In this document: piece after piece, positions 28,474-34,822 of the stretch
Layout of the letters: each line of letters opens with the position of its first letter
How positions within the stretch are numbered: position 1 is the first letter of the stretch
Assembly: GCF_014284255.1 (NCBI RefSeq)
Contig: NZ_JACOFV010000016.1
Coordinates: forward strand, 1-64,000
DNA from: Cognatundibacterium jejuense
GTDB taxonomy: Bacteria > Pseudomonadota > Gammaproteobacteria > Burkholderiales > Burkholderiaceae_D
Length of the DNA stretch: 64,000 nucleotides
Reading direction: 5' to 3'
Translations under genes and position numbers: made by a program
Notes under the pieces: model-generated
Seen by the model: only the letters and a program-made list of their open reading frames with translations
Database searches by the model: none
What the model was told of the DNA's origin: nothing

Positions 28474-29211
28474 ATGTCAAATTTTGTCAACTTTCTATCC
28501 GTGCGTCGTTTCTCGTATCGGCTTTCTTTTCTGTCGATAGCGCTGTTGTTTTCAATCACAGCGAGTGCGCAAAATGTACCCGATACACTTGAACAGCGAT
28601 TAAAGGCTTGCACTTCGTGCCACGGAGCGCAAGGACGTGCAGGAACCGATGGTTACTATCCACGAATTGCTGGTAAGCCAGAAGGGTATTTGTTTAATCA
28701 ACTCAAAAATTTCCGCGATGGTAAGCGGACATTCCCCATGATGACTTACATGGTTGTAAATATGAGTGATGACTATCTTCATGAAATTGCAACTTTTTTT
28801 TCGAATCTACATCCGCCATATGCAGCACCGCAAAAGCCAGATATACAGCCCGGTTTGCTTGAGCGTGGGCGTCAATTGGTGCTGCATGGTGATGAGCAAA
28901 AAAAGATACCGGCTTGTATTAGTTGTCACGGTCAAAAATTGACAGGGCTGGCGCCGTTTGTCCCAGGTATTTCAGGATTGCCCAGGGACTATCTGATTGC
29001 CCAAATAGGTGCGTGGCAGACAGGGAGCAGACATGCTGCTGTACCCGATTGTATGCAGTCGATTGCAAAAAAATTGCGACCCGAAGATATTGGCGCACTA
29101 TCAGGTTGGTTGGCAATGCAATACGTGGCTGACGATGGTATAGCGGAGGCCTTCAGCGATAAAGTTAAAGGCCACTTTCCTCTGGCTTGCGGCAGTATAC
29201 CGGGCAGTTGA
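28474..29211 (+). CDS. Di-haem cytochrome c (c4/c553-like)
   Basis: 245 residues with a signal peptide ending near ITASAQ. Two haem-binding sites are present: CTSCH (about residue 47) and CISCH (about 149). YYPRIAGKPEGYLFNQLKNF and the repeated LPRDYLIAQIGAW are typical of cytochrome c4, which carries electrons in the periplasm to oxidases. The tail after residue 225 has a further Cys not in a CxxCH motif. The tri-haem cytochrome gene follows 101 bp downstream on the same strand, so the two likely form one electron path. No clear Shine-Dalgarno precedes the ATG. Confidence 0.88.
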   Translation: MSNFVNFLSVRRFSYRLSFLSIALLFSITASAQNVPDTLEQRLKACTSCHGAQGRAGTDGYYPRIAGKPEGYLFNQLKNFRDGKRTFPMMTYMVVNMSDDYLHEIATFFSNLHPPYAAPQKPDIQPGLLERGRQLVLHGDEQKKIPACISCHGQKLTGLAPFVPGISGLPRDYLIAQIGAWQTGSRHAAVPDCMQSIAKKLRPEDIGALSGWLAMQYVADDGIAEAFSDKVKGHFPLACGSIPGS

Positions 29212-29312
29212 TTTATCCGTCTAAGCCAGCATTTTTAGAGACGTTTTTAGGGGCGATTTATGCGCGTAATGAATGCCATGAATTTGAATACAATCACAGA
29301 GATGGATAAGTG

Positions 29313-30632
29313 ATGACACAAGCGATAAAGTATTTTATGTCAGGAATGGTGATGCTGGTATTCGGTTTGGGGTGGTATGTTTACGAAGTCGGTTATCTTA
29401 TCCATGATGATGTCAATGAAGATCATGCTCAGCGTCAGTCTACCTTGACGAACGATATTGCACTTAGTGAGCAGATTAAACGTGGCGAATATTTAACGCG
29501 GGTTGGTAATTGTATGGTATGCCATACTGCCCGTGGTGCTTCACTTTATGCTGGTGGGAAGTTAATACCGTCAGAATTTGGTAATTTTATTTCTCCTAAC
29601 ATTACCCCCGATGTACAAACAGGAATAGGGAGTTGGACGGCGGATGACTTCTGGCGTGCGCTACATTTTGGTAAGGCTCGCGATGGTAGTTTGTTGTACC
29701 CGGCTTTTCCGTATCCTAATTACACGTTGGTGTCGCGTGGTGATTCTGACGCTATGTTTGCTTACCTCAAAAGTATTCCTGCAGTAAGTCAGATATCACA
29801 GTCGCATCAATTGGCATTTCCGTACAACCAGCGTGCTTTGCTGGCTGTTTGGCGAACCTTGTATTTTAAGCCTCACGCTTACGAAACTGTTCCCGAAAAA
29901 TCCAACTCATGGAATCGTGGCGCCTATTTGGTGAATGGGCTAGGACATTGTAGTGCTTGTCATAGTAGTCGCAATACGCTTGGTGCCAATGCCGGAACGC
30001 AGGATTTGGATGGTGGTCCAATGCCAGGGATTGCGTGGTACGCGCCTTCCTTGTTGCGCATGAATGAAGCACATCTGGCAAAGTTGAGTGAGACTGAATC
30101 CAGTAATTTATTTAATCGCGCGATTGCAAACAATGCCGCGATGTCCGGACCGATGGCAGAAGTGTTTGCCAATAGTTTGCAATATTTGGAGGTTACTGAT
30201 CTGGAAGCGTTGACTTCGTATTTAAGGTCTTTAGCTTCAAAGCCAGACTCAACACAATCTTATAAAACCGAATATTCTCAGCAAGTATTTTCCCAATTGA
30301 TGACGCAGGGTGCTGCTTTATATAAGACACATTGTGCTGATTGTCATGGAACTTCGGGGGAGGGAGTTAGCGGTATTTACCCAGCACTGAAGCAAAATAA
30401 CTCTGTCACTATGCCTGATATCGCGAATTCGATTCGTATTACTTTGACTGGTGGCTTTCCACCTGTTTCCAGGCAATATACCAGGCCATATGGCATGCCT
30501 CCCTTCGGTCCGGTGCTCAATGATAATGAAGTCGCGCTGGTACTCACTTATATTCGTAATAGTTGGGGGAATCAGGCAGGTGCCGTGACTGTGGCGGAAG
30601 TAAATCGTTATCGGAATGCGCCTGTGAATTAA
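29313..30632 (+). CDS. Membrane-anchored tri-haem cytochrome c (dehydrogenase cytochrome-subunit type)
   Basis: 439 residues. An uncleaved-looking N-terminal helix (FMSGMVMLVFGLGWYVYEVG) anchors it to the inner membrane, facing the periplasm. Three haem sites are visible: CMVCH, CSACH and CADCH. The order and the motif ITPDVQTGIGSWTADDFWRA match the cytochrome subunits of gluconate, sorbitol or alcohol dehydrogenases. No catalytic flavin or PQQ subunit is adjacent, so the electron donor is unknown. ATG 29313 has GGATAAG ahead of it; a GTG lies one codon upstream. Confidence 0.85.
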   Translation: MTQAIKYFMSGMVMLVFGLGWYVYEVGYLIHDDVNEDHAQRQSTLTNDIALSEQIKRGEYLTRVGNCMVCHTARGASLYAGGKLIPSEFGNFISPNITPDVQTGIGSWTADDFWRALHFGKARDGSLLYPAFPYPNYTLVSRGDSDAMFAYLKSIPAVSQISQSHQLAFPYNQRALLAVWRTLYFKPHAYETVPEKSNSWNRGAYLVNGLGHCSACHSSRNTLGANAGTQDLDGGPMPGIAWYAPSLLRMNEAHLAKLSETESSNLFNRAIANNAAMSGPMAEVFANSLQYLEVTDLEALTSYLRSLASKPDSTQSYKTEYSQQVFSQLMTQGAALYKTHCADCHGTSGEGVSGIYPALKQNNSVTMPDIANSIRITLTGGFPPVSRQYTRPYGMPPFGPVLNDNEVALVLTYIRNSWGNQAGAVTVAEVNRYRNAPVN

Positions 30633-30646
30633 GGAGCAAGTGAAAT

Positions 30647-30685
30647 AAAAAAAGGAGGGCGAATAATTATCGCTCTCCTTTTTTT
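30647..30685. terminator. Bidirectional terminator between the cytochrome and PstS-like genes
   Basis: An A-run, GGAGGGCGA, a short loop, TCGCTCTCC and a T-run form a stem that can serve both convergent transcripts; one G-U pair is included. Confidence 0.88.
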
Positions 30686-30725
30686 CGTCATTCACTTAGC
30701 CTAATTGGGTATGGATGGCATCAAC

Positions 30726-31766
30726 TTATTGCAGACTCCACTTCAATGGAACGCCAGTTGTATCGGTTACAGTGGTCATTTCCTTAAACACGCGGGCTTG
30801 TACCGGATCTGGAAGGCGCACAAAGTCAACGGTATTAACGAAACGATCGCCATTCATAAATGCCCAAGTAAAGAACTTCAAGGTGGCAGTTGATTTGTCG
30901 ATATTTTTGGCCGCCTGTTGCAGAATAATGAAGGTGCCCATCGTAATTGGCCAGGTTTTTGGACCTGGCTTATCAGTCAACATTTCCTCAAACGTCCCTT
31001 GTGCTTTCCAGCTGCTCGCTGCTAATGCAGCTGAAAAACCTTCAGGTGAAGGCATCACGAAACGACCATCGTGGTTTTGAATTTGCACTACATCGAGTTT
31101 ATCTTGGAGCACATAGTTGTAATCGATGTAGCTGATGGTGTAAGGATTTTTACGAATCGCGGCAGAAATTCCGGTACTACCTTTGACTTGAGTAAATTTG
31201 GGATCCCAGGTGATAGTAAAGTTTTTACCGAATCCAGATTGCCATGCTTTACTTACTTTGCAGAGATAATCTGTGAAGTTGTAGGTAGTGCCTGATCCAT
31301 CTTGACGCACCTGAGGCAAAATTGTTTTTGATGGTAAGCGGGTGTTCGGGTTCAATGCAACAATTGCGGGGTCGTTCCATTGGTCGATTTGACCTGAGAA
31401 AATTTTAGCGATGATGTCGCCATTTAGTTTTACATCACCTGATTTTAAGCCGGGCAGGTTGATGACGACCGCTACGCCAGAAATTGCCGAAGGAAATTGG
31501 ATAAGTTTGGATTTTTTCAGATCTGCCTGTGGTAAGGCAACATCACTTGCGCCAAAGTCTATGCTGCTTTCTTTTATCTTTTTTATACCAGAAGACGAAC
31601 CGGATGCTTCATAAGCGATATTACTGTCAACATTTTTAGCATATGCTTCCGCCCATATCTTATACAGTGGTGCAGCAGCAGAGGACCCTGCACCATGTAA
31701 TTCGATAGCCTGTACTGATTGCGTAAGCAATAGGGCAACAGAGAGTAGGTAGTATGAATATTTCAT
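30726..31766 (-). CDS. PstS-like phosphate-binding protein (paralogue)
   Basis: 346 residues with a signal peptide ending near SVQA. It has the PstS signatures LHGAGSSAAAPLYKIWAEAY, ASGSSSGIKKIKESSIDFGA and RQDGSGTTYNFTDYL. It should bind phosphate or a similar oxyanion in the periplasm. A second, canonical pstS lies at 37244 with the permease genes; this copy has none beside it. The two proteins are clearly related but far from identical. It may act as a higher-affinity or alternative receptor for the same permease, or as a sensor. The upstream region has one CTGTCAT half-site but no full Pho box. Confidence 0.85.
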   Translation of the reverse strand: MKYSYYLLSVALLLTQSVQAIELHGAGSSAAAPLYKIWAEAYAKNVDSNIAYEASGSSSGIKKIKESSIDFGASDVALPQADLKKSKLIQFPSAISGVAVVINLPGLKSGDVKLNGDIIAKIFSGQIDQWNDPAIVALNPNTRLPSKTILPQVRQDGSGTTYNFTDYLCKVSKAWQSGFGKNFTITWDPKFTQVKGSTGISAAIRKNPYTISYIDYNYVLQDKLDVVQIQNHDGRFVMPSPEGFSAALAASSWKAQGTFEEMLTDKPGPKTWPITMGTFIILQQAAKNIDKSTATLKFFTWAFMNGDRFVNTVDFVRLPDPVQARVFKEMTTVTDTTGVPLKWSLQ

Positions 31767-31851
31767 AGTTTTTTGATAATAAAAAGCAATAGTGGCAGAA
31801 TTGTCGGCGCGATTATCGCATGACAGTAAATGAATTGCTTGAGTGTATTTT

Positions 31852-31885
31852 TGGTAATGTGCTTGTCATCTGAAGCGGTTATGCT
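31852..31885 (+). promoter_or_regulatory. Candidate Pho box and -10 of the H1-like gene
   Basis: TGGTAAT (31852-31858) and TTGTCAT (31863-31869) are 11 bp apart, followed by a 10-nt spacer and TATGCT (31880-31885). The second half is a perfect match; the first agrees at four of seven positions. The geometry equals that of the three better boxes in this window. Confidence 0.45.
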
Positions 31886-31949
31886 TAAGCCTTGTTGTTT
31901 ATGCACATATTGTTTATATTGTTTATACGCATTTAACTTGGAGGCTCAA

Positions 31950-32432
31950 ATGGCAACCGTTACAAGCAAAAAAGAAGCACCGATAGCAAAAGCAACAGCA
32001 GTAAAAATACCTGCAGTGAAGGTTGCAGCTGTAAAAGCACCTGTAGCAAAAAAAGTCGTTGCAAAGAAGCCTGTTGTTGCTTCTGAGAAAAAAAATGCGC
32101 AGGAAAAACCAATATCAAAAGCAAATGGCGTTGCCAAGGCAACTGTCAGAAGAGTCGCGGCGAAAGCTGATGTGCCTAAATCGGCAGTTGAAGTTGTCGA
32201 CAAGGTAAAAAAAGCCAAGTTGATACGGGATAGTTTCACTATGCCAGAGGCTGAATACGCTGTATTGGGGCACGTTAAACGCGCATGCCTGAAAGCGGGT
32301 GTTGAAGTCAAGAAAAGTCAGTTATTGCGCATAGGTTTGGCATTGTTAAATAAAACCGATGTGCCTGCGTTGAAAAAACTCATTAGCGAATTAGCTCCTC
32401 TTAAGGCTGGTCGTCCGAAAAAAGAAAAATAA
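31950..32432 (+). CDS. Histone-H1-like Lys/Ala-rich protein with a C-terminal helical domain
   Basis: 160 residues. The first 95 are a low-complexity basic tail made of K, A, V and P (for example VKAPVAKKVVAKKP), like eukaryotic H1 tails and bacterial AlgP/HctA-type nucleoid proteins. Residues about 98-160 form an ordered part, SFTMPEAEYAVLGHVKRACL then VEVKKSQLLRIGLALLNKTD, which resembles a ribbon-helix-helix fold. The combination suggests DNA binding. GGAGG lies 6 nt before ATG 31950. It has its own terminator and a candidate Pho box, and it sits among phosphate genes. The specific function is unknown. Confidence 0.7.
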   Translation: MATVTSKKEAPIAKATAVKIPAVKVAAVKAPVAKKVVAKKPVVASEKKNAQEKPISKANGVAKATVRRVAAKADVPKSAVEVVDKVKKAKLIRDSFTMPEAEYAVLGHVKRACLKAGVEVKKSQLLRIGLALLNKTDVPALKKLISELAPLKAGRPKKEK

Positions 32433-32459
32433 TATTTTTGTTCAGAGTTTTTTTCTGAA

Positions 32460-32502
32460 AAGCCTTCAAGACATGTTCTGTTTTGAAGGCTTGTTGTTTT
32501 TT
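32460..32502 (+). terminator. Terminator of the H1-like gene
   Basis: AAGCCTTCAA/TTGAAGGCTT, a 10-bp stem with a 13-nt loop, is followed by GTTG and a run of seven T residues. Confidence 0.88.
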
Positions 32503-32505
32503 TGT

Positions 32506-32550
32506 TTGTCATAAAACCGACATGAATCTGTCATCTTGTTGAAGTAATCG
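32506..32550 (+). promoter_or_regulatory. Triple Pho box and -10 of olsB
   Basis: Three heptamers, TTGTCAT, CCGACAT and CTGTCAT, start at 32506, 32517 and 32528, a strict 11-bp period. The outer two match the PhoB consensus closely. A 10-nt spacer leads to TAATCG at 32545-32550 as -10, 58 bp before the olsB ATG. Confidence 0.75.
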
Positions 32551-32607
32551 TCCTCTATTCTTCGTTCGTTGAACCAACGACATCTTGAGACATAACAAGG
32601 ACGATGA

Positions 32608-33372
32608 ATGCGATTACTCACGATACCCGCGGATGCTAATCCCAGTTTTTCCAAACTCAATCTAAGCCTGGCGACGACGCCAGAAGAAGTGAGAGAAGTG
32701 CAGCGTTTGCGCTACAAAGTATTCATTGAAAGTATGGGCTTATCAGCCCTTTCCAATCCAGATGGTCTGGATAAAGACGAGTTTGATGCTCATTGCGACC
32801 ATTTAATTGTGCGTGACACCAAAACACTGAAGGTAGTCGGCACTTATCGGATTTTGGGGCCTAACGCCGCGCGTGAAATTGGTCGCTATTACTCGGAAAC
32901 CGAATTTGATCTGTCCCGTCTGCAAAACGTTCGTCATTCTATCGCTGAAGCGGGGCGTGCTTGCATTCACCCGGATTATCGTAGCGGTGCTGTGATTATG
33001 CTGCTGTGGGCAGGCCTGGCAGCTTATATGCGTCGTGAACGTTGTTCGCATTTGATTGGTTGTGCAAGTATCAGCCTTACTGACGGCGGTCAGAATGCCG
33101 CTGCGATTTATCGTAGCTTAACTGAAAAAGACTTTTGTCCCTTAGAGTATCGCGTGACACCACATGTCCCTTTCCCACTGGACGAAATCGATACTAGCAA
33201 CATCGAAGCGAGAATACCCCCGTTATTAAAAGGTTATTTACGCGCAGGCGCGTGGGTGTGCGGAGATCCTGCATGGGATCCTGATTTCCATAGTGCTGAT
33301 TTGTTTGTGATGTTGCCATTGGCGAATCTGGATGATCGTTATGCGCGTCATTACAATACAGGAGATCAGTAA
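32608..33372 (+). CDS. olsB: L-ornithine N-acyltransferase (OlsB-like GNAT)
   Basis: 254 residues. The N-terminal half has the acyltransferase segments EVQRLRYKVFIESMGL, DEFDAHCDHLIVRD and VVGTYRILGPNAARE, then AEAGRACIHPDYRSGAVIML, all characteristic of OlsB. It transfers a 3-hydroxyacyl chain from acyl carrier protein to ornithine, giving lyso-ornithine lipid. OlsA, which adds the second chain, is not seen nearby. A triple Pho box upstream indicates induction by phosphate starvation, as for ornithine lipids in other bacteria. The next gene begins 3 bases after this stop. AAGG precedes ATG 32608. Confidence 0.82.
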   Translation: MRLLTIPADANPSFSKLNLSLATTPEEVREVQRLRYKVFIESMGLSALSNPDGLDKDEFDAHCDHLIVRDTKTLKVVGTYRILGPNAAREIGRYYSETEFDLSRLQNVRHSIAEAGRACIHPDYRSGAVIMLLWAGLAAYMRRERCSHLIGCASISLTDGGQNAAAIYRSLTEKDFCPLEYRVTPHVPFPLDEIDTSNIEARIPPLLKGYLRAGAWVCGDPAWDPDFHSADLFVMLPLANLDDRYARHYNTGDQ

Positions 33373-33374
33373 TT

Positions 33375-34247
33375 GTGAAGCCAGCAGAACAGTTCCTGAG
33401 TAAGAAAATGCACAAAACAGGGAAGCGAGATGTTACTCGCTTCCGGACGATTTGGATTTCTGATTTGCATCTTGGGACTAGCGGTTGTCAGGCAGCAAAA
33501 CTGTTAGAGTTTCTGCGCGCAACTGAATCTGAAACCCTGTACCTGGTGGGTGACATTATTGACGGTTGGCAATTGAAACGCCGATGGTACTGGGACCAGA
33601 CGCATAACAATGTTGTGCAAACAGTTCTTAAGAAAGCTAAAAAAGGAACCAACGTTATTTTTGTTCCTGGTAATCATGATGAGTCTATCCGCCAGTTTAT
33701 CGACTTGGATTTTGGTGGCATTAAAGTCAGAGATGAGCTGGTTCATACGACGGCAGATGGTCGCCGTATGTTGGTGCTGCATGGCGATCGTTTTGACGGC
33801 GTAATTGCTTGTGCTAAATGGCTGGCGTATGTTGGGGATAGTCTCTACACGGTAATTTTGAAATTCAATCAGGTATTCAATAACTGGCGTGCCCGAGCCG
33901 GCTTGCCTTACTGGTCGCTGTCGCAATATCTGAAGTTAAAAGTAAAAAATGCGGTGAGTTATATCACTCAGTTTGAGGATGCATTAGCTGACGAGGCGCG
34001 TAGAAAAGGAGTGGATGGCATTATTTGCGGCCATATTCATAAGCCCGAAATTCGAGACATTAACGGCATTTTGTATTGCAATGATGGTGACTGGGTCGAG
34101 AGTTTATCGGCATTGGTTGAGGATGCTCAGGGACAATTGAGCTTAGTAACCTGGCATGACATTATGCATGCGATTCCTGCAAATCTGCCAGTTGGAGATA
34201 TGGATGCGGATGTTGAAATAGATGGTGAAATAAGCATCGCGGTATAA
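33375..34247 (+). CDS. LpxH/PlcP-like metallophosphoesterase
   Basis: 290 residues of the calcineurin-like LpxH family. Metal-site motifs occur in order: ISDLHLGTSG, LVGDIIDGW, VPGNHDESI, LHGDRFDGV and GHIHKPEIRD. Automatic annotation would call it UDP-2,3-diacylglucosamine diphosphatase. PlcP enzymes, which remove phospholipid head groups during phosphate starvation, are of this family and length. The tight coupling to olsB behind a Pho box makes PlcP the better inference: it would release diacylglycerol and phosphate while OlsB builds replacement lipid. The start is GTG 33375, with GGAG upstream inside the olsB end; ATG 33408 is an alternative. Confidence 0.75.
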   Translation: MKPAEQFLSKKMHKTGKRDVTRFRTIWISDLHLGTSGCQAAKLLEFLRATESETLYLVGDIIDGWQLKRRWYWDQTHNNVVQTVLKKAKKGTNVIFVPGNHDESIRQFIDLDFGGIKVRDELVHTTADGRRMLVLHGDRFDGVIACAKWLAYVGDSLYTVILKFNQVFNNWRARAGLPYWSLSQYLKLKVKNAVSYITQFEDALADEARRKGVDGIICGHIHKPEIRDINGILYCNDGDWVESLSALVEDAQGQLSLVTWHDIMHAIPANLPVGDMDADVEIDGEISIAV

Positions 34248-34267
34248 AAATACAAGTCTTCTAAAGT

Positions 34268-34301
34268 AAAACGCCCCTGCATTTTTTGGGGCGTTTTATT
34301 T
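34268..34301. terminator. Terminator after the metallophosphoesterase gene
   Basis: AAAACGCCCC/GGGGCGTTTT, a 10-bp stem with a 10-nt loop; the T-run continues as ATTTTG. Symmetry allows use by the convergent sixA transcript. Confidence 0.9.
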
Positions 34302-34342
34302 TGTATGCTTCGAATAAATTCGGTTAGCAGGTTACCTATATT

Positions 34343-34822
34343 TTACTTAACAACCAAATCTGGCGACATGATCGCTTTAAGGTAGGTTTGTAATTGTTCA
34401 CCTTGCCTTTGCTTTTGTGAGATCCACCAGACATTGCCCTTGCGAATACTGTATTCTTGTAAAGGGTGTCCGAGCAACTCACCTGCCACTTGGCCGAGGT
34501 AGGGTTGATGGCCAATGATCATGACTGGTTCGCGACTATTCGGCCAGTTCACCAGGCGTAGCACATCCTCGATTTTTGCGTCAGGGGCCAGCTCAGGTGC
34601 AACCTTAAATTTTCTTCCACTGGCATTCAGCGCTTCGGCGGTATCGCGCGTGCGTACAGCTGGGCTGACCAGAATGCGACAAGTTTCTGGCAATGTACTG
34701 TCAAGCCAGTAAGCAATTTTACTGGCCTGCTTTAATCCCTTGCCGGTGAGTTTCCGGAATTCATCTGTGATTTCTTCCGTTGCCGGTTCGGCTTCCGCAT
34801 GTCGCCAGAGTATCAAGTCCAT
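34343..34822 (-). CDS. sixA: Phosphohistidine phosphatase SixA
   Basis: 159 residues, the usual SixA length. The RHG active site appears as LILWRHAEAEPA, with the catalytic His8. VSPAVRTRDTAEAL and IIGHQPYLGQVAGELLG supply the second conserved Arg and His. It removes phosphate from phosphohistidine, classically on HPt domains or PTS proteins in the cytoplasm. Its ATG overlaps the ppk stop by one base (TAATG), so the two are translated together and both fall under the ppk Pho box. The pairing links phosphate/polyphosphate status with histidine phosphotransfer. Confidence 0.9.
   Translation of the reverse strand: MDLILWRHAEAEPATEEITDEFRKLTGKGLKQASKIAYWLDSTLPETCRILVSPAVRTRDTAEALNASGRKFKVAPELAPDAKIEDVLRLVNWPNSREPVMIIGHQPYLGQVAGELLGHPLQEYSIRKGNVWWISQKQRQGEQLQTYLKAIMSPDLVVK

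Noticed and set aside
31820-31836. CTGTCAT on the minus strand upstream of the PstS-like gene.
   Set aside because: The second heptamer is poor and at 10 rather than 11 bp, and no -10 fits the spacing seen at the other boxes.
31946-32311. A minus-strand frame of 121 codons opposite the H1-like gene.
   Set aside because: It is a mirror of the Lys/Ala repeats and has no ribosome binding site; the plus-strand gene has GGAGG and a terminator.
33375-34247. Calling the metallophosphoesterase lpxH outright.
   Set aside because: The LpxH family includes PlcP; the Pho box and the olsB coupling favour PlcP, so no symbol was assigned.
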